Assembly: GCF_020740795.1 (NCBI RefSeq) | Contig: NC_067304.1 | Span: 5,074,056-5,138,055 of the forward strand | DNA length: 64,000 nt | Source of the DNA: Apus apus | Taxonomy: Eukaryota > Chordata > Aves > Apodiformes > Apodidae | Direction: 5' to 3' | Position numbers and translations under genes: made by a program | Notes under the pieces: generated by a model | What the model was told of the DNA's origin: nothing | The model's input: only the letters and a program-made list of their open reading frames with translations | Database searches by the model: none | Shown here: positions 33,441-45,413 of the stretch, piece by piece | How the letters are laid out: each line of letters begins with the position of its first letter | How positions within the stretch are numbered: the first letter of the stretch is position 1

Positions 33441-34221
33441 CTGGGCAGGCAGAGGGGGGTTTGGAGGTGGGGAACTGGGTGTTTGGGAGTATTGCACCAC
33501 CAGTGGGGTTGTGTTTTGTTTTTTTTTAACTTTCCTGGCATTCTCTCCATTTCTGCTGGCAGAAGTGGTGGTGGCTGCTGTCACCTTCTCGGAGCAGTGG
33601 CAAGGCCACCTACAGGACCTGCCTTGCTGTCCCTGAGCTGCCGTCCAGGGGCTGGTTCCCCATCGGTGCTGTGGGTCATTTTAGAGAAAAATGATCACTC
33701 AGGCAAAGCCTGTTCAGTCTCTGTTGCCAGCAATAGGGGGAAATTGGCAAGGGAGGGAAAAGGTTTAAAACCAGGCCAGGTAGTTTGAGTTTGTGTACAT
33801 GGAGCGTGACGTTAGAGCTGCCACCTCTGTGTCCCTTCCTGGCAAGGGGGTGATGAGGAAGCCAAGCCCTCAGCTGTGGCTGAGGAGCAGCTTTGGGAGG
33901 ACAGACATCACCACCAGCACTTCCAGGAACCGCCTGCCCTGGGAGGAAGGCTCAAACCATCTTCCCAAGGGTGCTGGGCCAGTGCCACCTCCACCTCTCC
34001 TGCAGCTCCTTTTTCTCTCTGAACGCTGTTTGCAAACTGCATCCCTCCAGTTAGTGTTTACTGAGGTGGATATTAAGGTCTACTTGTAATTTTGCTCTGT
34101 TACTGCCTTATTTTTTTTTTTTAGGTTTAAAAGAAAATGCAATGTTTGTAAACTTGTGCTGTGTGTTGTGTCCTCTGTGCACTTGAGCATAAATATCCCA
34201 TCAGCATTTATTTACAATAAA

Positions 34222-36677
34222 GAGATTTAAAAACATATACTTTCCTCTGTTGTTTTTCAGTTATTATTTGCTGTAACTATTGTGTGCTGGTTTGTGAGAT
34301 AATGGTGAATTCAGGGGGTCTGTGCAAAGTGTTTGGAGGAAGAGGGTCTGCAGGGAAGGGCAGGACTTCAGGGAGTTGAACTGGAAATGGTGAATCCTGC
34401 ACCCTGGAGCTGCTGCTGTTCCCTTCCCTCATCAGTGTTAAGAGTGGGTTTTTTTGAGCTATTGGAATTCAGATTTTCAGGTTTTCCACTGAGCTGGTAA
34501 GGTAGGGACACTTTTTTTAAAGGACAGTTATTTTTCTAGGAAAAAAACTTCAAACCTTGGATGTGGCCAACCTCTTTTATCCTGTTTATCCCCTGCAAGC
34601 TGCAGGTTGGGGAGGTCTCAAGGGTGTTTAGTGGCCATTGGAGCAGGGGCTGGATGTCAGAGTGGCTCTGCTTTGCCTGGTGCTCCTGGCCTTGAGCACC
34701 CTGCACAGGAGGTAAATAACCTCCTGGGTGCCTGCAGTGAAGCTGCTGCTGTTTCAGCACAGGAATCAGCTTGTTCTGAATCATCTGGGAAAAGAAGGAA
34801 ATCTTGAAAGCCTGTGTTTGTGATTATCTGGATTCCTGTAGGTGTTAAGGGGAGGTCAGTGCCTGCTTGGGGTGGTGAGGGGCCTGTTGTGAGCAAGCCC
34901 CAGCTTGTGGGTGAAGGGCTGGCAGCCTCTGGCCGTGTTCTGCTGAGCAGGAATGGGATCAGTCTCATTGCATGTTGGTGTGGACTCAGGTGAACTTCAG
35001 CAAGGTTCCTGCTCAGTGCAGGGACGTGGTACATTTTCCTAACAGAATGAAGCTCAGATTTGGCAGAATCTACCTGTGAGAAGCACAGCCTGGGGTAAAA
35101 AAGGCCATTGCCAGTTCCTTGGTGGTGATTGAAGCCTGGATGAAGTTGTGCAGCCAAAGTGCAAGAGGAGCAAATGTTTACAACTTCTGTTGAAGCTCTT
35201 CTTAACTGGACAATGAGGCACCAGCTACAGCCAGATTTGGGAGCAGCTTTCAAGAAGATGAAGGGCAGCTAGGTTTCCTATCCTGAACATGGGTGTTCAG
35301 CTCTGAGTGATGCTCCCAGTGACCTTGTGTGCTGCTGAGCTCCAGCTGGTGTTGCTTTCATGGGATCAGCTGGAGCTGGCTGAAGAAACCCTTTTTTTGA
35401 ATGCTGACTGTAGGCTTTTGAGATCAGAAGAGATGAGCTCATGGCTGATGTGCCCCAGGGTGAAGCCAGACCTTTATAGTGTGCCTGAGGTCCCTGGGCA
35501 TCACCCGGGGACCAGCAGTGGCGGGTGCTGTGGCTGCAGGGTGGAACGGGCAGCCTCCTGCTCAGCAAGGGTCATTCAACAAAGAGTTGGCAACTCCACG
35601 CTGTAAAACAAACAATTTCAACATCTGTTTGGCTTGTATTCAGTTTTCTAGTTTTTGCTTTGTGGGTTGAATAAATCACTTCCTTCTAGCTCAGAGGAGT
35701 GAATGATTTATGGGTCACCAGGCACAATGCTGGTTTCTGCAGAATTCAAACTTTCTGGCGTGGAGCCTCATCTGAGCGTGGAGCTCATCACAGCTCCTCC
35801 TTCAGCACTGCAGTGCCTGGGGCTGGGGGACAGGGCAGGGACAATCATCACTTTGTCTTGCAAGAGCCCAACACGCTGTGTTGCTGTCTCCTGCTGCCAG
35901 ACCTCCAGGTGAGACAACATTCAGTCGTGCAGCTTTAGGTGAGTGTGCTTTTGGGAAGTGGGCTGGAGCTTTCTTGTGACTCTAGCAGGCACCAAGATTA
36001 GTAAATTAGATCAAATTAAACCAAGAGCTGTAACAAGGATTGAAGGAAAGCCAGAGGAGTGAAACAGCCGTGAGAAGTGTTTGGTTTAGGGCTGAAAGCA
36101 TCAGGACATACTCTTGTTTCCAGGAGGAAGGTGGGCACGTGGAGCACAGGAAACATTGGGAAGGTTCTGGCTTGTAAAATAAGATCCTGGATAGCAGAGA
36201 GGACCCTTCCTGTTCTCTAGGTGTGTGAGGTTAGTCCAGATTGCACTTAAATTCCGTGTTGTAAAGCAATCCAGTCTCCTGAATGACTTGTACACTTGTT
36301 GGCTTTAAGCTGCATTCTCAAAAAGTGCAAAGAAATGAGCCTGGTGGGATAAAGCCTGTGGGAATGGTTTAATATCTGCAATCAGATGTTCTGTTTCTGT
36401 TGTATTTTTATTCCTCTAGGTGTGCTCTGCTGGAGCCAACCTCCCTCATCCCAGCCCAGCTCTGCCCCAGCAGCTCCTCCAGGCTGGGTCTCAGTCCTGT
36501 TGGGCAGAGGAGCTGGCAGAGGAGCTGCTCCCCTCTGGATCAGGGATTGCAAAGGCTCCTGCAGCTTCTGCTCCCCAGCCACAGCTGTAGGAACTGCTTG
36601 AGGATGGAGAAATGAGACCTGTCCTTGTGAGCTATGGTCACCCTGAGTGTTAATACCCCTCTGCTATTTTTTTGCAG
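34222..36677. other. PFKFB2 to C4BPA interval, no gene recognised
   Basis: In mammals C4BPB (beta chain) lies here. I looked for sushi exons (four Cys with a Trp near the last one) on the plus strand and saw none. An upstream non-coding exon of gene A should lie in this stretch, because the exon holding its ATG begins at an acceptor (36677/36678). Confidence 0.45.
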
Positions 36678-36740
36678 ATAATCAGCCTGGAAAAGGAATG
36701 TGGTAACTTCTGTGGGATCTCTGGGCAGGAATAAGGGAAG
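36678..36740 (+). other. C4BPA: Gene A 5'UTR part of first coding exon
   Basis: A polypyrimidine tract and TTTGCAG end at 36677, so the start exon begins at 36678 with 63 nt of 5'UTR before the ATG at 36741. The promoter and first exon are upstream and not identified. Confidence 0.5.
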
Positions 36741-39700
36741 ATGCCAGCTGTGGAGCAGGGGAGGCAGAGGGGCCGTGCTGCTGTCCTTGGGCTGTTCCTC
36801 ACTGCTGCTCTTGTTGTAGCTGTCCAGAGTAAGTGAGTGAGTCTGCGGGGATAAAGCAAGATCCTGAGGTTCACAAGACTTGGATCCTTCTCTTTTCCTT
36901 ATTGTATTTGCTTTTTGAGAACATTGTAAATCTTTGTGCTCGGAATCCCTCTTCTTTTGCCTTTTTTAATGCGTGAGACAGATGTAAAATGATTCCAGCT
37001 GAATAAGGCACAGTGATTTGTGCTAACTGGGGAAAAGAAATAGTCTGGACTTTATGACCAGCCTTTGAATCTGCTGGATGAGGTGTGAGGAGCACAGGAC
37101 CACCAGGATGCTTCTCCTCCCTGTCCCTGCCAACCTCAGCCATCCCTGCTCATAGGCTGCTCTTCTCTTTGTTTCCAGCTTCCAGGCCACTGAAGTGTCC
37201 TTGCATGGATCTTCAGAGTAAATCCAGCCTGAGTTCCCTCTGCTTTTCCTCCCAGCATCTTTCTGATGGAATTTCTGTCTGCAGGTGCCTGCCAAGCTCC
37301 GCCACGTCTCCCATCTGCAGAACTCAAAGAGCAATACCAAGGTGCTACCAGATTTCTCTACAATTCAGTGGTGGAATATGTCTGTCGTCCAGGCTACAAG
37401 AGAAATCCTGGAGCCCGAAACACCCTTGTTTGTGGAAGGAACAGCATGTGGCACGGGTCAAAGGAGATCTGTATACGTGAGTGTATTTTGGGTTGACTTT
37501 TGATTTTGTTTCTTATTCGTTGATGCTACTGGCTCATTTTGTAGGAGCAATATCCAAAGTGAGCTGGTGGGATGGTGGGAGATGAGTGACCTGAGAGGAA
37601 GCACCAGTTGTATTCTACTAAGTACTGGCAGTGATGGCAGAAGAAATCTGCTTTGATGCTGTTTGCTGTTTCAAGGGATGTTCTTCTGCTCAGGCACTTC
37701 TTAATCTTGGTTCCAACAAAGTATTTCAAGCTTGCATTAGGAGGATCCTTTAGCTGTGAAGAAATGCTTTCATACTTGCCAGAGTTATTGCAAAACTCCA
37801 GAGAGACTGCAGAGTCTGGCTGCAGGTCCTGAGGCAAGTCTGAACAGCATCATGTTGTGAGAGGACAAGGGTGACGGTTTTAAACTGGAAGAGGGGAGAT
37901 TTAGCTCAGACATTAGGAGGAAATTTTTCACTGTGAGGGTGGGGAGACCCTGGCCCAGGTTGCCCAGGGAAGCTGTGGCTGCCCCATCCCTGGCAGTGTT
38001 GAAGGGCAGGTTGGATGGGGCTTGGAGCAGCCTGGGCTGGTGGGAGGTGTCCCTGCCCATGCAAGGGGGTGGAACTGGATGACCTTTGAGGTCCCTTCCA
38101 ACACAAACCAGTTTATCTATGATGATCATGAATCATAGAATAATTTAGAGTTGGAGGGAAAATTTGGAGGTCTCTGGTCCATCCCCTTTCTCAGTACTGG
38201 GGGAGTCTTCTTCTTTCCTGCTGCATTTTCCTCATCCTTCAAGAATCTGAAATAAGAACTGACCCCAGTCCTGTCATCCCCCAGCAAAGATGTGCAGCCA
38301 CCCCGGCCAGCCAGACAATGGCAGACTTGACCTACAAGAAGAGGTCAGTTTTGCTTTTGGTTCAACAGTGAACTTCACCTGCAACCTTGGGTAAGCCAGG
38401 AGGACTCAGGGCACGAGTCCTCCTCTTCCCCAGTGATTTTTTTTTATCTCTTTTCCTATCTAGATTGAAGCCTGTGCTGTGATAAGCCTTACCAGTGCAG
38501 GCAATTGCAGACTGTGATTGAAATCTCTTTTTAGCTTTCCTCTGAGAGCTTTAAGGCTAACTGAGTTTTCTTCATCTCATACTTTGAGGCAATTCTTCCC
38601 AAATTCAAGTTCACCCTCCTGGCCCTTTCAAAATTATTTCCAATGTTTCAGTATCTTTTTGAAAAGAAAAAAAAAAAAAAAAGGCATCAATACTGAGCTC
38701 AGAGCTGTAGTGGTAGCTGCAGCTGGCTGATAAAGCAGGTATTTTTCCTGATAAAGCATGTAAATTCTTTTCATTTAAAAAGTGCTTTTCTCAAAAGCCA
38801 GTGTTATTGAAAAAATCATATTGATGGCAAGTTTCTGCCACCTGTAATTATGATAAAGAAGCCAAAACTGTCCTGCTGGTCATGTTACAGGTAATACATC
38901 AAAACTGAGTTTGAGAGTAATTGCCTCTCCCCTGTTTCACACAGGTACAGGCTGGTTGGAAGTTCTCAGATTCAGTGTGTGATTAAAAATGATGCTGTAA
39001 CATGGGACAGAGATACTCCCCTCTGTGAACGTGAGTGGATTTCCTTAATTGCTGTACTGCTTCAGCATTCCTGGGGATGGATGGAGAGGCAGTCGTGCTG
39101 CTCTGCTGAGGATTTCAGCAGTTGGACACATGGTGGAGTCTGGAACAAAGTTTTTTTTCTTCTGGTTTTTCTTCCTGCATCATCCTGTAGAATTTTTTTT
39201 TCCCTGTCTGAGAGTAAAGGCAGCTACACGTAACACTGGGGTATCCCCAGACCACCTGGTCAGAGCTCTGTGGGCTGGTGTGCAGCTCCCTGGAGACTTG
39301 CCCCTCATTCTGACCCTTCTGGAACCTCATGTTTCAGCTTTGTTCTTGCCAGGATTTTGGTTCAAAAGTAATGAAGTTCTCTCTCTTGTTCTTCCCTCTC
39401 TCTACCCTTTCCTCCCCAGCAATACCATGTCCACCCCCTCCCACAATAGCCAATGGAGAGCACAGTGGAACCAACCAAGAGCTCTTTGAGTACGGATCAT
39501 CTGTCACCTACCACTGCCACCCAGTCAGGAGGGGAGAGAGTCCTTTCTCACTGGTGGGAGATGCCTCTATTTTCTGTACAACCACAGATCATGTAAACGG
39601 TGTCTGGAACAAACCAGCCCCTGAGTGCAGAGGTGAGGTGGGCACTGGAGCCCTGCAGCAGCCATAGCCCCTTCCCCACTGCCCTCTCTGCTGGAGCTGC

Positions 39701-42700
39701 TTTCTGCTTCCCAGCCTCTACCTTTACCCTGCTGGAATTGCCTCTTGCAGATGCGACCCTCTGAGCTTGGTAGCAGCAACAGGAATGAGGGTTTCCCTTT
39801 GCAGGGACTGTGACTGCTCAGGGTGCCCAAGTCAGCAGGGACATGGGAGTGGGATTTGATTAGTGTTTGCGGACCAGAAGATGCCTCTGACCTGCTGGTC
39901 TGTGCAAAACAACATCCCCAAAGGCTGTGATACCTGCTGCCTGATGTTCTTTTTATGCTTTGTCTTCATAAAAGAAAGAAAGAAAGAAAGAAACAAACCA
40001 AACAAACACCCCAAAACACCAAAAGCAGCTGCAATATGGAGCAAGGAGTTAAAGAATACCACGTCAGGCTGCTCCCTTGTCATGTCCATTTCCAGCCTGT
40101 TTGGTGAACACATCTTAGGCTACAGGAATGTTTCCCGTACCCCCATCTCCCCCTCCCCTAAGCGCGGTGTTTCCCGAGGCAGTGGTGAGCTGCGAGCAGC
40201 CCAGCCTGGAGAACGGGAAGCTGCTGAGCGGGTACCGGCCCCGCTACACCTACCGGGACACTGTGCTGTTCGACTGCAACTTCCGCTACACCCTGAACGG
40301 CAGCGACACCTCCACCTGCAGCCAGGAGGGGCTCTGGCACCCACCGCTGCCCCGCTGCCAGCTCAGTAAGTGTCCGGGCTCCCCTGGCCCTGCCCCTTCT
40401 TCTAAAGCATCACGAGAGCCATGGCTCCAAGCCTGGAGAAGAGAAGGCTCTGAGGGAACCTTCCAGTGCCTGAAGGGGCTCCAGGAAAGCTGGGGAGGGA
40501 TGGGACGAGGGGGAATGGTTTTAAACTGGAAGAGGGGAGATGTAGCTCAGACATTAGGAGGAAATTCTTTGCTGTGAGGGTGGGGAGACCCTGGCCCAGG
40601 TTGCCCAGGGAAGCTGTGGCTGCCCCATCCCTGGCAGTGTTGAAGGGCAGGTTGGATGGGGCTTGGAGCAGCCTGGGCTGGTGGGAGGTGTCCCTGCCCA
40701 TGCAGGGGGTTGGGACTGGATGATCTTTAAGGTCCCTTTCAGCTCAAACCATTCTGTGATTCTAAAATATAATTTGATGATGTATTTTTTTTCTGCTGTA
40801 GCACTAAGGTCCCATTCCAGCTGACGAGCACTTCTCAGTAGGATTTAAAGGGACTAAATTAACCTCTCTGTACTTCTAAAGTTTGTTAGTAGAGCCTCAG
40901 ATAGTATAAACTTTATTAGAAATCATGTCTTGTTAGAACAGTGACAATTACCAGTCTAAAGTAATTATTTTCATTTCTCTCCACTCACTCTTTGTCATTA
41001 CTGCCCTCAGATGGTCAAGGGTGTCTCAGAAAGAACAACACGATCTCTAACAGAACAGAGAGAATTCGGGGGAAAAATTGTGGGCCCACAATTTTGTCCC
41101 TAAATTGCTGTTTTGTTCCTAGGTAGCTGTGAGGACCCTCCAGATGTGGCTAATGCTTTTAAAGCAAAACTTGCTGGCAATTTGTTTCCTGTGGACACTG
41201 TCATTACCTACGAGTGCAAGGAGGGCCACCAGTTCAGCCCGGGAGAAACCACGCGGCACGTCCAGTGTCTGCAGGATTTTACGTGGACTGAAACTCCACC
41301 TCCTTGTGAGAGTAAGTGCTCCCACCCCCCAGGAGCATCCAGGGACTGCTTTGGGGCTGCTTTAGTGTTGTGATGTGTCTCTGTCTTACAAAGCATCCGA
41401 TGAACCTGCTGTCACCCAGATGGCTTTGCCATGGTTTCACGCTTCCTAATGTTTGGCGTTTCTCAGGAATCTCTTGCCCTGCTCCAGACATCAGAAATGG
41501 AAAGCCCTTGTATGTATGGGAAGAAAAGGACAGTTACGTGTATGGAGACAGACTTGAAATTACCTGTGATGATGGCTATACCTTCAAAGGCCATGGGGAT
41601 AACGTTGTGCTTCAGTGTACGAGTGAGGGGAGGTGGAACCCAGCCATCCCAGAGTGCACCCAAGGTAGGTGAGAGCTGGTGGGGCATGTTGCCCACTCCT
41701 TTTGTTTGACTGCAAAGCTTCAGGTCACTCTGTAACAGCATAGCTGCCTGCTGACTTTGGCAGAAAAATTTACACCTGGCCTTAGATGCTGGTAGTAATA
41801 GCCAGGGAGAATTTTGCTCCATGGCCATGTATCCCCACATCTACTCCTCCTGTAGAAATAGGCAGCAAAAGATCCAGTTTCTTTATATTGCCTGGGAATC
41901 GCTGTAGGAAAAGTGTGGAGTTTTGGGAGGGAGCTGATCTAGTGTCCAGGAAGGTGGGATGGGAATGGGGGTTGTTGGCAGCTTTTATAGGCTTTGGAGG
42001 TTCCTGAGAAGCCTGGGAGACATTTACCCAGCAGGAAGGGGATGTGGTTTGTGCTGTGGACAACAGCTAGGCTGGTTTGCTGACATGAGCCTTGGGAGCA
42101 GGAGATGGTCTCAATATGTTGTCCCTCTCACAAGAAAATTCAGCAGGATAAACATCTGACCCTGCTGAAACAAATAACTTGGCAATGTGGCACCACTGCA
42201 GTATCAGCAACCTGCTGGAAGCAGCCTGAGCCCTGCCAGGAAGAAAGGGCCTGCTCCACCTCACAGCCAGCATTGGCCTGTGGATGATCCCTTGTCCTGG
42301 CCCTAAGGATGCCTATGAGGTGCTCAGCAGTGCCATGAGGGCAGCTCTGGGGGAAAGCAGGGGCAGCAGGCCCGGGGTGACAGTGCTGAGCTCTGAGGGG
42401 AAGCTCAGTGGGCACAGGTGCAGCTGCAGCACAGACCCAGCCTTTCCCAACAGCCTTGGGCAAGTCTGACAGTAAAACCAGAATCTCTTGAGAGTTACAA
42501 AGGAAGTGTTGAGTCCTGCGTCTCAATGAGAGTCACCTTCTCTTTCAGGGTTCAGATGCTCTCTCTGTTTTCTCCATAGAAAGCAGCTTCACTGGAGTTC
42601 TTTCAGAAAGCAGTTGATGCTCTTTCTCTTCCATTGTTTCCAGAACCTCGCTGCCCAAGGCCAGACATTGCTCATGGAAGAGAGATTTTTAAAAGTAAAA

Positions 42701-44336
42701 ATGACTACACAGTGGGGACCCTGCTGAGGCTGGGGTGTGATTCTGGGTATGTGCTCAGGGGCCAGGACTCAACCCGGTGTCAGGCTGATGCGACCTGGGC
42801 TCCCTCGTTACCGTTTTGTGATCAAGGTACGTGCAGCAGGGGGCTGGGAAGCAGTGCTCAGAAGCAGCAGTCCAGAGGTGACCTGCCCTCGGGATCTGTG
42901 TCTGGGGAACAGGACGGTGATCCCAGGCTCAAGGGTGGGAAGCCTGGAGGTGCCTTCTTCTGGGGAGGAGGCCCGGGTGGGAACCTGGGGCTAGTGTAAG
43001 AGGCAAGAAGCAAGGCAACAACTTCTAGCGCTACAAACATGAAATTAACTCTTGTGCTGGTTTCCCAGAAGATATTTTTGATTCTCATTCCCTTTATTCC
43101 ACAGCCTGTGACCCCCCTCCACAGATCCCCCACGGGCAGCACTCTGCCTCGGGACAGGCTCACTTCCCCTACGGTGCCGTGGTGACCTACAGCTGCGCAG
43201 AGGGTCTGTCCCTCGTTGGGGACGAGTCCATCTACTGCACCTCGGACGACGGGGAGGCCCTGGCGTGGAGCGGCCCTGCCCCGGAGTGCCGGCGTGAGTG
43301 GCTGCTCTGCGCAGGCTGGGGCTGGGGGCAGGGGCTGGGGCTGGGGGCAGGGGCTGGGGCTGGGGGCAGGGGCTGGGGGGGACGGGATCCCGCGCCCTGC
43401 CCCGGGCCAGCAGCGCTGAACCCGCAGCGGTTTCGTGGCCGTGCGGCTCCCGGGCGAAGGTCTCAGCCCCGCGCTCTCTCCCCGCAGTGGTTCGGTGCCC
43501 CAGGCCCGCGGTGCAGGGGGCTCGGGTGGCTCCGCAGAGCTTCAGCTTCGGCTACGGGGCGGCCGTGCGGTTCTCCTGCCAGGAAGGCTTCGAGCTGCGC
43601 GGAGACGCCGAGAGCCGGTGCCTGGAGGATGGTGCCTGGCACCCTCCCCTGCCCTCCTGCCAGCCAGGTGGGTGCCAGACCCCGCAGATGTTCCCCCAGA
43701 TGGTTTAACACTGGCCGGGCGTGCTGTTCCCTTCAGTCACCAGCCATGGGTGGCATCTGCAGGTCATTATCTCCTCCCATTGCGCTATTCTTTGGCACAC
43801 GTTTATCTTTCAGTTCGGTGTCGCCATCCCTCGGCACAGGAGGAGGAACTGACTTACCCCTCAAAAAAAACCCAGTACGAGGTGAATGAGACTCTGACCT
43901 TCTACTGCAGAACTGGTACCTATTCATCAGAACGTTCAGTAACTACCTGCTCATCTAATGGCACTTGGGTACCACCACCCACGTGTGTAAGTATTGTGCA
44001 AAGCCTTTGTATCTTGTCCTCTATAGCCTGGAATAGCACTGGTCAGACTTATTACTGTGGTGGCTTTTTTACGGTGGGGCTGGCCCGACCAGGGGGGCTG
44101 CAGTTGGAATTGGGTGCTCAGCATGGAGGTCCATGCCTCAGAGTTTCATGCCACTTGTCTTTGTTTTGGTTCTTTTAAAGAAAAAACGTGATGCATGTGA
44201 GAAGATTCTTCAAAATAGGGAAGCTTTCCAGTGTGGAATTCCTCTGGCAGAACTTAAAACTCTGCTGGAGATCCAGAAACTGTACCTGGAGATCCAGAAA
44301 CTTGAAAAGGAGCTAAAAACCAGAGCATATGGCTGA
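36741..44336 (+). CDS. C4BPA: C4b-binding protein alpha chain with 10 SCRs (gene A)
   Basis: There are 13 coding exons: 36741-36828 (signal peptide), 37285-37476 (SCR1), 38285-38390 and 38945-39030 (SCR2, split as in mammalian C4BPA), 39420-39632, 40183-40365, 41123-41311, 41467-41664, 42644-42826, 43105-43293, 43488-43667 and 43814-43986 (SCR3-10), and 44181-44336 (tail). The total is 2136 nt, 711 aa. Each SCR keeps four Cys; exons join in phase 1 as usual for this family. The last exon encodes the C4BP oligomerisation domain: two Cys with 11 residues between them (CEKIL...FQC), then a Leu-rich helix ([20 protein letters not shown]). Known role: a secreted plasma oligomer that binds C4b and acts as factor I cofactor. 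Human C4BPA has 8 SCRs, so two appear added. SCR8-9 are nearly identical to gene B at DNA level. Gene B starts about 1.1 kb downstream. Confidence 0.92.
37852..38125 (+). mobile_element. CR1 LINE 3' fragment (sense)
   Basis: Sense CR1 3' end in gene A intron 2, running from about GGTTTTAAACTGGAAGAGGG through GGCAGGTTGGATGGGGCTTG to the tail at about 38120. It is closely similar to the copies at 40500 and 62103. Confidence 0.9.
38129..38205 (-). mobile_element. CR1 LINE 3' stub (antisense)
   Basis: A short antisense CR1 3' end (AATCATAGAATAATTTAGAG then GTTGGAGGGAAAATTTGGAGG) directly abuts the tail of the preceding sense copy, giving a tail-to-tail pair. It ends about 80 bp before the SCR2 first-half exon. 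Confidence 0.7.
39971..39993. repeat. (GAAA)n microsatellite
   Basis: Five tandem GAAA units in the intron before SCR4 of gene A, followed by an imperfect CAAA-rich stretch. Confidence 0.8.
40500..40766 (+). mobile_element. CR1 LINE 3' fragment (sense)
   Basis: Sense CR1 3' end in gene A intron after SCR4, very similar to the copy at 37852-38125 over its full length and ending in the CCATTCTGTGATTCT tail. Confidence 0.9.
43105..43680 (+). repeat. Recent duplicate/conversion tract, copy A
   Basis: This is the copy in gene A (SCR8, intron, SCR9). It pairs with 48765-49340 at a constant offset of 5660 bp with no gaps. 43105-43148 is identical, 43149-43187 is divergent, and 43188-43680 is identical except for one base (C43549 versus T49209, synonymous Phe). 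Identity covers the intron, including its GC-rich minisatellite, and stops 13 bp past the SCR9 exon. Confidence 0.95.
43314..43380. repeat. GGGGCTGGGGGCAG minisatellite in intron
   Basis: About three tandem copies of a G-rich unit of roughly 20 bp in the intron between SCR8 and SCR9 of gene A, with many runs of four or five G (G-quadruplex-prone). The same array is present unchanged at 48974-49040. Confidence 0.85.
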
Positions 44337-44983
44337 CTGTCATCGCTGGTATCCTAAGAACTGTCCTCTTTGTATGCTGAATAATCATGCTGACTAAGGA
44401 TTTTGTTATGACTTTATGATTTATGCTAATGCTTAAGTAGCCAGAGCAAATTTTACCAATCAGACAAGGAAAAGAGTTGGTCATATGGGGAGTCAGAAGG
44501 TGACTTCTCCAGGCTCATGCTGTTAGAGCTCACTGGGTTAGGGTTGTACATCACTTCATACATTTTAAACCTTTACACTTAGATATGTTTGCTATAGTGA
44601 CAAGGGTGCAATTAGGACGGAGCCAAGTTGAAGGGAGATTTTTGTGGGAGCTGAGCAGAGGCTTTTCTGTGTGTTCCGTTCATAATTGTCAGCAAGCACT
44701 TAACTGCCTGGTTAGCTGTGACCTTCAGAGCAGGCACAATGAGGAAAACTTCCAAGCCTGTTTCCTAGCAAATTGCCAGGTTTTCCTCCCAAGCAGGACA
44801 GCTGTACCCGAGGCCACAGTGGTGCCACTTGCTGCATCTTCGTGTGCACCAAGAGCAGCTGATGTAAGAAAAAAAATCTAAAGAAAGAAGCAGCTGACCT
44901 GGTTCTGCAGGGCCTGGTAAAGGGGAAGTGCTCTGTTCGCATGCATCTTGTCATCAGACCAGGACTCCTCACCACAAAATTAT

Positions 44984-44989
44984 AATAAA
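44984..44989 (+). terminator. C4BPA: Gene A poly(A) signal
   Basis: AATAAA about 650 nt after the gene A stop codon, the first clear signal downstream, giving a 3'UTR that ends about 400 bp before the gene B ATG. Confidence 0.6.
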
Positions 44990-45413
44990 CCTGCAATTGC
45001 AATGACAGCTGTGTCTGGCTTTGAGTAATTCTGCCTTGATCCTTAGGAAGGAGGTGCTCCAGGAATTGCTGCGCGACCAGGCACGGGAAGCTGCTGCTCC
45101 CCAGGGGCAGTGCAGGGGTGTGTGTGGGGTGTTTGCACAGCAGCCTGTCCCCCCACCCCGCTTGCCCCCCGGGATGCTGCAGAGCAGTTCTAGCTGTCAA
45201 ACAGCTTTATTCCTGCTGGCAGGAGGGCAGGAGGCAGAGCAGGTTCCCTCCCCTGGAGAGCACAGGGAGCGCAGCCCTTGCCTTGGGCAGGTCAGAAGGG
45301 CTGGGGGGTGGCTCGTCTGGCCTGTCCCCAACTTCCCACAGCTACTTCCCACAGCTGCTTCCCCTTCCTGGCGGGCTCTGGGCAGGCAGTGACTGTCTCC
45401 TGGGCTCCTCACC

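Larger units (their letters stand above)
26876..34221 (+). other. PFKFB2: PFKFB2 3'UTR and downstream region
   Basis: After the stop at 26873-26875 there is no further convincing coding exon. AATAAA signals at 30737-30742 and 34216-34221 suggest a 3'UTR of about 3.9 kb or 7.3 kb; mammalian PFKFB2 mRNAs also have long 3'UTRs. The stretch holds a perfect 14-bp hairpin at 27050-27079 and a CR1 copy at 33233-33440. The choice of end is inferred. Confidence 0.4.

Noticed and set aside
34222-36677. Expected C4BPB gene
   Set aside because: No SCR-like exon with four Cys and Trp was found on the plus strand in the mammalian C4BPB position.
43179-43889. Long frame running through SCR8, intron and SCR9 of gene A
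   Set aside because: The intron has good splice sites, the splice keeps SCR phase, and the read-through peptide is low-complexity from the G-rich array.
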